Positions 17,175 to 24,478 of a stretch of 34,091 bases of DNA are shown in pieces. The first letter of the stretch is position 1. Every line of letters begins with the position of its first letter. Both the position numbers and the translations under genes were made by a program. The stretch is taken from contig PCWT01000032.1 in the NCBI GenBank assembly GCA_002796245.1, positions 1 through 34,091 of the forward strand, in the 5' to 3' direction. Source of the DNA: Gammaproteobacteria bacterium CG11_big_fil_rev_8_21_14_0_20_46_22 (GTDB taxonomy: Bacteria; Pseudomonadota; Gammaproteobacteria; UBA12402). Below the pieces are notes generated by a model that saw only the letters and a program-made list of their open reading frames with translations, was not told where the DNA came from and ran no database searches.

Positions 17175-17981
17175 CTACCAAAACCAAATCAACATTAATC
17201 CCAACAAAAACAACGGTGCCGCCGCTGTTAAACTATCGATGCGATCCAAGACCCCGCCGTGGCCAGGTAGCATCTTACCACTGTCTTTCACGCCACAATA
17301 GCGCTTTAGGACACTTTCAAACAAATCGCCCGCAACAGAATAAATATTGACCAGAACAACGCCCAACAGGAGCTCAAACCATTCCAGCAGGCTAATATCG
17401 GGTAAAAGTGCAATGATCACCGCAGCCAAAAGCAAAGACAATACCAAGCCACCTAAAAAACCCTCAAAGGTTTTTTTAGGGCTGACATTAGGCATGAGCG
17501 CGCGACGTCCCCAGGCACGACCGGCAAAATACGCGCCAATATCTGCCGCCCAAACAATCACAAACAACGATAAAAGCACCCAAGCACCCTGCTCAGATTC
17601 ACGAATAACATTAATGGCGAGCCAACTTGGCGCCAATACGAAAAAACCGATAACCTGGCGAACAATCGCCGGCGACCAATACTGAGTGTGTTTCGGATAC
17701 TTCACGATACAATACATTGCGAACAACCAAAACACGCAGGCAGCAGCCATGACCAAAAGTAAGGGCGTATACCAAACACCGAGCAAGACCAAAGCCATTA
17801 GCGCAGTATAGAGCAGCGACTGCCAAGCTTGCCCTAAGCCAGATAAGCGCGACCACTCCCAGGCCCCACAAAGAAACACAATGGCAGACAAATAAGCAAA
17901 CAGCATTGTTGACGCAAAAAAAACCGCCGCTAACGCAGCGAAAGCCATAATAAGGCCTGTGATGACACGTTGTTTAAGCAT
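17175..17981 (-). CDS. cdsA: Phosphatidate cytidylyltransferase (CDP-diglyceride synthase)
   Basis: Makes CDP-diacylglycerol from phosphatidate and CTP at the inner membrane, the branch point of phospholipid synthesis. 268 residues with about seven to eight hydrophobic helices. The CDS signature lies near residues 217-250: SVAGDLFESVLKR, then KDSGKMLPGHGG and DRIDS. The start overlaps the uppS end by 8 nt. The order uppS-cdsA is standard. Confidence 0.97.
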   Translation of the reverse strand: MLKQRVITGLIMAFAALAAVFFASTMLFAYLSAIVFLCGAWEWSRLSGLGQAWQSLLYTALMALVLLGVWYTPLLLVMAAACVFWLFAMYCIVKYPKHTQYWSPAIVRQVIGFFVLAPSWLAINVIRESEQGAWVLLSLFVIVWAADIGAYFAGRAWGRRALMPNVSPKKTFEGFLGGLVLSLLLAAVIIALLPDISLLEWFELLLGVVLVNIYSVAGDLFESVLKRYCGVKDSGKMLPGHGGVLDRIDSLTAAAPLFLLGLMLIWFW

Positions 17982-18705
17982 GATCCATGTCCTTTGAGCA
18001 CGTTAAGCCGAAACGTCGATCACGACCCGAGAAAGTACTGAGCGCATGCATAAAGTCTTCGGGGGTAAAGTCCGGCCAAAGTTTTTCGCTAAAATACAGC
18101 TCGGTGTAAGCCGCTTGCCATAAGAAAAAATTACTGATGCGCTGCTCACCACTGGTGCGAATCAACAAGTCGGGGTCACCAATTTCAGAAGTACTTAAGC
18201 AAGCAGCAAGGTCTTCCGAACGAATCACATCCACGTCGAGCTCACCGGCCTTGACCTTACGGCATAAACTGCGCGTCGCGTTCAAAATATCCCAACGACC
18301 GCCGTAGTTAACAGCAACCACAAAATTCAAACCGGTATTGTTTTCAGTTAAAGACTCAACCTCAGCCACTTTAACTTGCAATTTTTCAGGGAAAGCGGCC
18401 AAATCGCCGATAAAACGTAAGCGAACATTGTTTTTACAAAGGGATTCAGCCTCACTTTCCAAGGCCATTAAAAACAAAGCCATCAAGGCTTGAACTTCTT
18501 CGTCGGGGCGCGACCAATTTTCGGTGCTGAAAGCAAAAACACTTAAGGCAGAAATACCAAGCTCAGCCGATTTTTCGACGATCGCACGAATTGCGTAGTA
18601 GCCCGCTTCATGCCCTTCGCTGCGTGACTCGCCTCTCGCCTCAGCCCAGCGACCGTTGCCATCCATTACGATCGCGACATGGCGAGGCATATTTTTTGCA
18701 GGCAT
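17974..18705 (-). CDS. uppS: Undecaprenyl (isoprenyl) diphosphate synthase
   Basis: A cis-prenyltransferase that extends farnesyl diphosphate to the C55 lipid carrier used for peptidoglycan and O-antigen. 243 residues. HVAIVMDGNGRWA has the catalytic Asp15 and substrate-binding Asn17, Arg19 and Trp20. The C-terminal DLLIRTSGEQRISNFFLWQ is the diphosphate-binding signature. It lies 8 nt after frr. Confidence 0.97.
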   Translation of the reverse strand: MPAKNMPRHVAIVMDGNGRWAEARGESRSEGHEAGYYAIRAIVEKSAELGISALSVFAFSTENWSRPDEEVQALMALFLMALESEAESLCKNNVRLRFIGDLAAFPEKLQVKVAEVESLTENNTGLNFVVAVNYGGRWDILNATRSLCRKVKAGELDVDVIRSEDLAACLSTSEIGDPDLLIRTSGEQRISNFFLWQAAYTELYFSEKLWPDFTPEDFMHALSTFSGRDRRFGLTCSKDMDHA

Positions 18706-18713
18706 TTTACCCC

Positions 18714-19271
18714 CTAAATCGCCATCACGTCTTTTTCTTTGGCTTCCAGTTCTTTTTCAACCGCAGCGACATATTTGTCGGTGAGCTTTTGAATCTCCTC
18801 GCCGGCACGTCGCTCATCATCTTCGCTAATCGCTTTTTCTTTTTCTAAATCTTTCAAATCACCCAGCGCATCTCGACGTACATTACGAATCGCTACACGG
18901 GCTTTTTCAGCTTCTGCGCGCAAAACCTTGATCAATTCTTTTCGACGATCTTCGGTTAAAGCCGGCAAAGGCACACGAATGATTTGCCCCACCGTAGCAG
19001 GATTAAGCCCAAGATCTGATGTCATAATCGCTTTTTCCACAACAGCGACCATGTTTTTTTCCCAAGGCGTCACGGTTAATGTGCGCGCATCGGAAACGGT
19101 GACGTTGGCCACTTGGCTCACCGGCACGTCTGAGCCGTAATAATCCACACGGATATGTTCTAGCAAACTTGGGTGCGCGCGGCCTGTGCGAAGCTTTGCA
19201 AGCTCTGCATGTAAATTGTCGACACATTTTTGCATACGTGTTTCTGTATCTTTACGAACATCGTTAATCAT
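18714..19271 (-). CDS. frr: Ribosome recycling factor
   Basis: Splits post-termination ribosomes together with EF-G. 185 residues, the standard length, with the three-helix-bundle sequence ([21 protein letters not shown]; later [27 protein letters not shown]). The ATG lies within the last codons of pyrH, an 8-nt overlap, so translation is likely coupled. Confidence 0.98.
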   Translation of the reverse strand: MINDVRKDTETRMQKCVDNLHAELAKLRTGRAHPSLLEHIRVDYYGSDVPVSQVANVTVSDARTLTVTPWEKNMVAVVEKAIMTSDLGLNPATVGQIIRVPLPALTEDRRKELIKVLRAEAEKARVAIRNVRRDALGDLKDLEKEKAISEDDERRAGEEIQKLTDKYVAAVEKELEAKEKDVMAI

Positions 19272-19998
19272 GGTTTTCCCCTTGAATCATGGTACCCAAA
19301 GATTGCTCAGACACCGCATCGAGCAAGGCCTCTGGCGCATTAAAATCAAACACATAAATTGGCATAGCATGCTGCTCACACAAACAAAATGCGGCCATAT
19401 CCATTACCTGTAAGCGATCGCGAATCACACGTTGATAATCGAGCTTTTTAAATTTCTTAGCGGTTTTCACCTGGCGCGGATCTGCATCGTAAACGCCATC
19501 GACGGTGCTCGCCTTCAACAAAATATCCGCTTCAATTTCAATCGCGCGCTGTGCTGCAGCAGTGTCGGTCGTAAAGAGCGTTTCGCCCGTACCACCACAC
19601 AGAATAAGTGCCTTGCCTTCAGATAAACTTTTCACTGCTTTATCACGACGATAATCCGGAACAAAACCTGGCATATTGATCGACGATAAAATATCAGCCG
19701 GTATACCAGACTGCGCGAATAAATCGCGCAAGGCCAAACCATTGACCACAGTAAATAACATACCCATTTGATCGGCACTGTGCTGATGCACACCGTCTTT
19801 TTGAAGGTCGCGGCCACGCGACCAATTTCCACCGCCAATAACGATGGCTACCTGAACATTCGCCTTGAGCAAGGCTTGAATATCTGCCGCCAAACGCGAA
19901 AACGTTTGGCGGCAGATAGGATCGTCCTGTCCTTGCAAGGCTTCGCCGCTGAGCTTTAACAACACACGTTGATATCTTGAGTTCAGCCTTGCTGGCAT
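19264..19998 (-). CDS. pyrH: UMP kinase
   Basis: Phosphorylates UMP to UDP with ATP; a hexameric amino-acid-kinase fold enzyme. 244 residues. [13 protein letters not shown] near the N-terminus and [16 protein letters not shown] are the phosphate-binding motifs. [18 protein letters not shown] is the nucleotide-binding region. It starts 2 nt after the tsf stop, in the usual tsf-pyrH-frr order. Confidence 0.98.
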   Translation of the reverse strand: MPARLNSRYQRVLLKLSGEALQGQDDPICRQTFSRLAADIQALLKANVQVAIVIGGGNWSRGRDLQKDGVHQHSADQMGMLFTVVNGLALRDLFAQSGIPADILSSINMPGFVPDYRRDKAVKSLSEGKALILCGGTGETLFTTDTAAAQRAIEIEADILLKASTVDGVYDADPRQVKTAKKFKKLDYQRVIRDRLQVMDMAAFCLCEQHAMPIYVFDFNAPEALLDAVSEQSLGTMIQGENHD

Positions 19999-20000
19999 GA

Positions 20001-20879
20001 CTATTTTCCTTGTGCTTGCGCCTTCACTTCCTCAGCGAAATCCACAACTTCTTTTTCAATTCCTTCACCCACTTCAAAACGCACGAAACGATGCACTTCA
20101 GCGCCTTTTGATTGCAGCAATTGTGCCACAGTTTGATCTGGGTTTTTGACGAAAGCCTGGCCGTGAAGGCTGATTTCGTTTAAGAATTTTTTAATACGGC
20201 CACCCACCATTTTTTCAATGATGTCATCAGCCTTGCCGCTTTCACGCGCTTGGGCAATAAAAATTTCTTTCTCTTTTTCAATCATGTCTTCAGCAACATC
20301 TTCCGGCTTGATCACATCAGGACGAGTCGCTGCTACATGCATCGCAATATCACGCGCCAAGTCACCATCATCGTTGCTCAAAGACGCTAAAACACCGATG
20401 CGCGAACCATGAAGGTAATCGCCCAACACGCCCGTACTTTCAACGTAAGCCACACGGCGAACTTGAATGTTTTCACCGATCTTAGCGACAAGTTCAGCGC
20501 GCACGGTTTCAGCGGTTTTATCATTGCCCATATCTGTATTAAGCAAAGCTTCAATATCACTCAGTTTATGGGCGAGCGCCAAATCTGCCAGGTCTTGTGC
20601 AAACTTAACAAACGCATTTTCACGCGCCACAAAGTCAGTTTCGCTGTTCACTTCAACAATACTTGCCGCTTTCTTATCCGCTGACAAACTGGTGGCAATG
20701 ATGCCCTCAGCCGCCACGCGACCGGCTTTTTTCGCAGCTTTTGCAAGACCTGATTTGCGCATTTCTTCAATAGCGGCTTCTAAGTCACCATTGGTTTGAG
20801 TTAAGGCTTTCTTGCACTCCATCATGCCAGCGCCTGTGCGCTCGCGAAGCTCTTTGACCATTTGAGCTGTAATTGCCAT
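20001..20879 (-). CDS. tsf: Elongation factor Ts
   Basis: Nucleotide exchange factor for EF-Tu. 292 residues. The N-terminal UBA-like domain (VKELRERTGAGMMECKKAL) is followed by the core with ETDFVARN-type signature SETDFVARENAFVKFA and the IGENIQVRR segment. AGAGGAT precedes the ATG. It lies 14 nt after rpsB in the rpsB-tsf operon. Confidence 0.98.
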   Translation of the reverse strand: MAITAQMVKELRERTGAGMMECKKALTQTNGDLEAAIEEMRKSGLAKAAKKAGRVAAEGIIATSLSADKKAASIVEVNSETDFVARENAFVKFAQDLADLALAHKLSDIEALLNTDMGNDKTAETVRAELVAKIGENIQVRRVAYVESTGVLGDYLHGSRIGVLASLSNDDGDLARDIAMHVAATRPDVIKPEDVAEDMIEKEKEIFIAQARESGKADDIIEKMVGGRIKKFLNEISLHGQAFVKNPDQTVAQLLQSKGAEVHRFVRFEVGEGIEKEVVDFAEEVKAQAQGK

Positions 20880-20893
20880 GTGATTATCCTCTC

Positions 20894-21640
20894 TTATGCG
20901 TCAGTTTGATCATTAGTTTCTTCTTCAACGATATCCGCTTTCGCAGGTGCTGTCGTTTGTGTGCTCGCAGCCGCAATCACTTCATCAGCCGCCGCTCGCA
21001 TGTACAAACGAATAGCGCGTGAAGAGTCATCGTTACCTGGGATTGCGTAATCAACGCCGGTGCTCAAGTGGTTTGTATCAACGATACCAATCACAGGAAT
21101 GCCTAGCTTGTTAGCTTCTGCGATCGCGATGCGCTCGTAACCGACATCGATGACAAACAAAGCCTCAGGCAAGCCACCCATATCTTGGATACCGCCCAAG
21201 CTTTTTGTGAGCTTTTCTTTTTCGCGCTCTAAATTCAAAATTTCTTTTTTCGTCGAGCGACCAAAATCCCCTTTCTCAAACTGTGTTTGAAGGGTTTTTA
21301 AACGCTTGATGGAATGACGAACCGTTTTGTAGTTCGTTAACATGCCGCCTAACCAACGGTGGTCAACATACGGCATACCACAACGCTCAGCTTCTTCTTT
21401 AACAATAGCGCGAGCAGCGTATTTTGTGCCAACGAACAAGACTTTACCTCGGTTTTGAGCAATACGACCAATAACATTCATTGCGTCATGAAACTTAGGC
21501 AAGGTTTTTTCAAGGTTAATGATATGAATACCATTGCGGGCACCGAAAATGAAATCGGCATTTTTGGGTTGCCAGTAGCGCACTTTATGACCAAAGTGAA
21601 CGCCAGCTTGCAACATATCTTTCATCGTGACTTGTGACAT
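20894..21640 (-). CDS. rpsB: 30S ribosomal protein S2
   Basis: 248 residues, including [22 protein letters not shown] and the [22 protein letters not shown] core, typical of S2. The C-terminus is a short acidic and Thr-rich tail. GGAGA lies 7 nt upstream of the ATG. This is the first gene of the long minus-strand cluster and has its own promoter about 105 nt upstream. In other gammaproteobacteria S2 represses this operon through the leader; the leader here is of suitable length, but I did not fold it. Confidence 0.98.
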   Translation of the reverse strand: MSQVTMKDMLQAGVHFGHKVRYWQPKNADFIFGARNGIHIINLEKTLPKFHDAMNVIGRIAQNRGKVLFVGTKYAARAIVKEEAERCGMPYVDHRWLGGMLTNYKTVRHSIKRLKTLQTQFEKGDFGRSTKKEILNLEREKEKLTKSLGGIQDMGGLPEALFVIDVGYERIAIAEANKLGIPVIGIVDTNHLSTGVDYAIPGNDDSSRAIRLYMRAAADEVIAAASTQTTAPAKADIVEEETNDQTDA

Positions 21641-21745
21641 ACAAGTATCTCCAATTTGGGTTTATCCTCACTGAACCACCATCTCCAACTGTTTTCACAG
21701 CACCCGGCGATCGCTTGTTGTCCAGTGTTCGAGTTTTGAGGCGAC

Positions 21746-21774
21746 TTTATATCATACTCGACCCTCATCGTAAA
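21746..21774 (-). promoter_or_regulatory. Promoter of the rpsB operon
   Basis: On the minus strand TTTACG (21774-21769) and TATAAA (21751-21746) are separated by 17 bp, placing the start of transcription about 100 nt before rpsB. The region between it and rpsB is the mRNA leader. Confidence 0.6.
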
Positions 21775-21853
21775 CCCATTAAAAGCTTCGCCACCCCTTT
21801 CTGCTTAAAATGGGCGAACAAGCCAAGAGCGCCCCGAAAGCACACGGCCCGAA

Positions 21854-22062
21854 GCAAGGCGTATATGAAAAGATGAAATTCGCACAAAATACCCCCCACA
21901 ATATCGGTGAGCAGTAACAAATCTCAACACAAGGTTTGTGTAAAAAGATGAGATTCGCAGAAAACAACTCCCCGCAATATCGGCGGGCAACAAGACACCT
22001 CATGTTAGGCTTGTGTGAAAAGATGAGATTCGCCCCCCCCCACAATATCGGTGAGCAGTAAC
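21854..22062. repeat. Three degenerate tandem repeats, 75-bp period, upstream of rpsB
   Basis: The motif AAAAGATGARATTCGC recurs with an exact 75-bp period (starts near 21867, 21942 and 22017). A second motif, CCCCRCAATATCGG, follows each time (21894, 21970, 22038). On the minus strand one frame reads the three units in phase as 25-residue repeats beginning ANLIF/ANFIF, but it has no ribosome site and no domain I know. The repeats lie between the upstream gene's terminator and the rpsB promoter. A short dispersed intergenic repeat family is the likeliest reading. Confidence 0.75.
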
Positions 22063-22157
22063 GCGGCAACGTTGAGCGAAAAAGCGGAGTTTACCTAAAC
22101 GTAAATGAGCATTTTGAGCGAAACGTTAACAAAGTTAATGCCGCCGATATTGTGGGG
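22038..22157. repeat. 120-bp segment bounded by inverted copies of the repeat motif
   Basis: CCCCACAATATCGG at 22038-22051 is repeated in perfect inverse at 22144-22157, and the match continues imperfectly inward to about 25 nt. The interior holds GAGCGAAAAAGCGGAGTTTA and AATGAGCATTTTGAGCGAAA, and AACGTT occurs near both inner edges. This looks like a small non-coding mobile or palindromic repeat inserted in the third tandem unit. No clear target duplication was seen. Confidence 0.5.
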
Positions 22158-22162
22158 AGAAT

Positions 22163-22189
22163 AAAAAAAGCCGCGGAATCCGCGGCTTT
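22163..22189 (-). terminator. Intrinsic terminator of the 22217-22819 gene
   Basis: A 7-bp perfect GC stem (GCCGCGG at 22170-22176 with CCGCGGC at 22180-22186, 3-nt loop), followed on the minus strand by seven T residues and preceded by AAA. It lies 28 nt after the stop codon. Confidence 0.9.
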
Positions 22190-22216
22190 CTAGATACACT
22201 CCGTATCGTCTTGCGA

Positions 22217-22819
22217 TTACATCGCGAAACGGTAAAGAACGTCCAAGCTGACCAAATCTTGCAACGGGTTGTTGCTGTTTGTGATGCTTGTTTGATTGAA
22301 GCGAGTGTACTTAACACGTACGCCAAAATCTTGGATGTTGAACTGAACACCACCACCGTACACAAGGGCCATACCAGAGTATTCACCCAATGGCGCGTAA
22401 GTGTTAGTAGTACCAGTAATTTTTTGGTGAGCCCAAGCCACACCACCGAACGCAAATGGGCTGAACCATGCGTTAACTGGCAAGTAAGCGTTCATCACAC
22501 CGTGCAAGTTCCAACGGCTTTTCACGTTAGCAACCGCGCCAGTGCTGTCTTTGTATTTGTTTTGACCAACAGCGTCCAAGCCAGCTTCAACACCCATGTA
22601 TTTGTTAACATGGTAACCCACGAAGACGTTACCGCCGAAGCCGCGTTTGTCTAACTTAGCGCCAGTGTCATTGTTTTTCAAAGTACCTTGTGGAGAATAG
22701 TCAAGACCCACACCGACATACATGTTGTGAGCAGCAGAGTTCATGACAGGAGCAGCGCCAGCAACAGCTACAGAAGCAGCAGCAGCCAAAGCAGCAGCGA
22801 TTACAGTTTGTTTCAACAT
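22217..22819 (-). CDS. Outer-membrane beta-barrel protein (OmpA-like barrel type)
   Basis: 200 residues from the ATG at 22819, chosen because GAGGAAA precedes it and it opens a clear signal peptide (MLKQTVIAAALAAAASVAVAGA). The mature part has eight or so amphipathic strands (MYVGVGLDYSP, GFGGNVFVGYHVNKYMGVEAGLD, VQFNIQDFGVRVKYTRF) ending LDVLYRFAM. This matches small 8-stranded barrel proteins such as the OmpA N-terminal domain, but without a peptidoglycan-binding domain. It has its own promoter and terminator, so it is a single-gene unit. The role is unknown; a structural or host-contact protein is possible. Confidence 0.8.
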   Translation of the reverse strand: MLKQTVIAAALAAAASVAVAGAAPVMNSAAHNMYVGVGLDYSPQGTLKNNDTGAKLDKRGFGGNVFVGYHVNKYMGVEAGLDAVGQNKYKDSTGAVANVKSRWNLHGVMNAYLPVNAWFSPFAFGGVAWAHQKITGTTNTYAPLGEYSGMALVYGGGVQFNIQDFGVRVKYTRFNQTSITNSNNPLQDLVSLDVLYRFAM

Positions 22820-22878
22820 ATTCGTTTCCTCTTTATATGTTACCAATCCACGTCCGCCAAAAAATGACGAACGGAACC

Positions 22879-22908
22879 ATAATAGACTGAAAGATAACAA
22901 AAAGCCAA
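22879..22908 (-). promoter_or_regulatory. Promoter of the 22217-22819 gene
   Basis: On the minus strand TTGGCT (22908-22903) and TATTAT (22884-22879) are 18 bp apart, about 60 nt before the ATG. The resulting 5' leader is about 50 nt. Confidence 0.55.
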
Positions 22909-22940
22909 CAGTTGAGTGAAAAAAACGTGAAAAATCGTTA

Positions 22941-22957
22941 CGTTCTGTTACAGAACG
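22941..22957. promoter_or_regulatory. 17-bp perfect palindrome upstream of the barrel-protein promoter
   Basis: CGTTCTGTTACAGAACG has 8-bp arms and a 1-nt centre and lies 33 nt upstream of the predicted -35. There is no T-run, so it is an operator candidate rather than a terminator. The binding protein is unknown. Confidence 0.4.
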
Positions 22958-22981
22958 CCGTTGGGCAGATAATTTTTGAAC

Positions 22982-23006
22982 AAAAAAGGGGCTAAAAACA
23001 CCCCTT
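22982..23006 (-). terminator. Intrinsic terminator, probably of sodB
   Basis: On the minus strand AAGGGG and CCCCTT pair around a 9-nt loop and are followed by further T residues. It is the first terminator after sodB, but the 162-bp inverted-repeat element now lies between them. Confidence 0.7.
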
Positions 23007-23012
23007 CTATTA

Positions 23013-23174
23013 GGGCCTGTTTACAATTCATTTTTGCAAGCGAAAACTGAGGGAGTTGAGACCAAATTGTTTATTATTCGAGGCGAATAGCCAGTCCTAT
23101 TTAACGAGAAGAATGAACAATTTGGACCAACTCTACTCAGTTTTCGCTTGCAAAAATGAATTGTAAACAGGCCC
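23013..23174. mobile_element. 162-bp MITE-like element with long inverted repeats and TA flanks
   Basis: The first 39 nt (starting GGGCCTGTTTACAATTC) are repeated exactly in inverse at the other end, and the arms continue with mismatches to about 59 nt, leaving a ~44-nt centre. TA flanks both ends (23011-23012 and 23175-23176), as expected for a TA target duplication. There is no room for a transposase. Elements of this form are moved by IS630/Tc1-like or some IS5-group transposases; which one is unknown. It sits 16 nt after the sodB stop and would form a strong hairpin in that mRNA. Confidence 0.8.
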
Positions 23175-23190
23175 TACTATACGCCCAATA

Positions 23191-23766
23191 TTACAACTGG
23201 CTGGCCACAAAATCCCAGTTTACCAAGGCCCAGAACGTTTCAATGTATTGAGGTCGAGCATTGCGATAATCAATATAATAAGCATGCTCCCAGACATCGC
23301 AAGTCATCACAGGCGTCAAGCCATCTGTCATCGGATTGCCCGCGTTACTTGTTGAAACAATACTGAGCACGCCTTTAGCATCTTTAACCAACCACGCCCA
23401 ACCCGAACCAAACGTGGTCGCCGCGCATTGACTAAAGGCCTCTTTAAATTTCGCAAAACTGCCAAAATCACGCTCAATCGTTGCCAGCAAATCCCCTGAT
23501 GGCTCGCCGCCGCCATTAGGGCTCATGCAATGCCAGTAAAACGTGTGATTCCAGACCTGGGCTGCGTTATTAAAGATTCCGCCGGTTTGAGTTTTCACCA
23601 GCTCCTCAAGCGACTTACCGGCCAAGCCAGAGCCCTCGGTTAATTTGTTTAAATTCGTGACGTAAGCTTGATGATGCTTACCATAATGATATTCCAAGGT
23701 TTCTTTTGAAATGTGTGGCGCTAACGCGTCCATCGCGTAAGGAAGCGAAGGTAATTCAAATGCCAT
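23191..23766 (-). CDS. sodB: Iron superoxide dismutase
   Basis: Converts superoxide to oxygen and hydrogen peroxide in the cytoplasm. 191 residues, the usual length, no signal peptide. The metal ligands are His27, His74, Asp157 and His161 ([13 protein letters not shown]), at the same numbers as E. coli SodB. Gln70 in [11 protein letters not shown] is the position and residue typical of the iron rather than manganese form. GGGAGAG precedes the ATG. It is transcribed alone, between a terminator upstream and the inverted-repeat element downstream. Confidence 0.97.
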   Translation of the reverse strand: MAFELPSLPYAMDALAPHISKETLEYHYGKHHQAYVTNLNKLTEGSGLAGKSLEELVKTQTGGIFNNAAQVWNHTFYWHCMSPNGGGEPSGDLLATIERDFGSFAKFKEAFSQCAATTFGSGWAWLVKDAKGVLSIVSTSNAGNPMTDGLTPVMTCDVWEHAYYIDYRNARPQYIETFWALVNWDFVASQL

Positions 23767-23799
23767 GATAATGCTCTCCCGTAGGTCATTGCGGACTTA

Positions 23800-23828
23800 A
23801 GTGTACGAGCGGATGGCATAAAAAGCAA
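23800..23828 (-). promoter_or_regulatory. Probable sodB promoter
   Basis: On the minus strand TTGCTT (23828-23823) and TACACT (23805-23800) are 17 bp apart, about 35 nt before the ATG. The -35 begins in the tail of the terminator of the upstream gene. Confidence 0.5.
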
Positions 23829-23850
23829 ACAGCCCGCAAAGCGGGCTGTT
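23828..23850 (-). terminator. Intrinsic terminator of the 23872-24387 gene
   Basis: AACAGCCCGC (minus strand, from 23850) pairs perfectly over 10 bp with GCGGGCTGTT across a TTT loop and is followed by TGCTTTTTA. It lies 21 nt after the stop codon and insulates sodB. Confidence 0.85.
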
Positions 23851-23871
23851 TTCATCTAAGGCCAATCTGAC

Positions 23872-24387
23872 TTATCCAAAATGGTAGGCCACACCGCCTG
23901 TGACAAAGTTCAACTTGCCGCCCACATTTTGATAGCCGGCCTCAAGGGTCACATGGCGATTCAAAGCGTAATCCATACCTGCACCACCTGAGATATTCCA
24001 CTGATGCAAGTCATAACCAAAGAAGTCGACATTGCTCAAAGCAGGACCTGCTTTGACGTAGAAAGCCACTGGGCCATTATTCACAGGCATAATCAATTTC
24101 GCGTCCAATGTGGTAAACGACACCATATCCAAGGTTGCCATGGGAATCGTCACGCTGCTTTCGATCGCAAAGTGCTCGTTAAACTGGTAGCCCAGATTAC
24201 CCATTAGCGCACCGTCTGCACCGCCATAACCAAAGGTCACGCCACCTTGGCCGCCGGCATAGAAACCTGAATGATACAGGCTCTGGCCAGCGGCACTGGG
24301 GTCTTGTTGTTGTATTGGGCTGGCAGCGTAGGCTGCACTGCTAGCAACTAAGGCGATAAGCCCGACTGTCATTATTGTTTTATTCAT
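23872..24387 (-). CDS. Small outer-membrane beta-barrel protein
   Basis: 171 residues. The signal peptide MNKTIMTVGLIALVASSAAYA is cut near residue 21. The mature part is a short Gln/Ser-rich linker followed by about eight strands (GFYAGGQGGVTFGYGG, LGYQFNEHFAIESSVTIP, YVKAGPALSNVDFF, HVTLEAGYQNVG) ending GGVAYHFG. This is the pattern of the small OMP beta-barrel domain family. GAGGAGAG precedes the ATG. It is divergent from a LysR-type regulator gene, a common arrangement for a regulator and its target. Confidence 0.78.
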   Translation of the reverse strand: MNKTIMTVGLIALVASSAAYAASPIQQQDPSAAGQSLYHSGFYAGGQGGVTFGYGGADGALMGNLGYQFNEHFAIESSVTIPMATLDMVSFTTLDAKLIMPVNNGPVAFYVKAGPALSNVDFFGYDLHQWNISGGAGMDYALNRHVTLEAGYQNVGGKLNFVTGGVAYHFG

Positions 24388-24478
24388 GGATAGCTCTCCT
24401 CTCGTTCAATCCGCGTGCAGTCTAGCTCCGGGCATGATATTATTGAAACGAATGTTTTTTATAGTTATTATTGATTTT
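24388..24478. promoter_or_regulatory. Divergent promoter region between barrel gene and LysR-type gene
   Basis: On the minus strand TTTCAA (24448-24443) and TAGACT (24424-24419) are 18 bp apart and could drive the barrel gene. The stretch toward the regulator is AT-rich, with two ATTATTGA copies (24439-24446 and 24467-24474). A LysR-type protein would be expected to bind here, but no convincing T-N11-A palindrome could be singled out. Confidence 0.4.

Noticed and set aside
21854-22062. Possible small CRISPR array
   Set aside because: Only three units, degenerate over their whole length, with no spacers of even size and no cas genes nearby; they are plain tandem repeats.
22211-22654. 147-codon plus-strand frame opposite the barrel gene
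   Set aside because: The minus strand encodes a full signal-peptide barrel protein with promoter and terminator.
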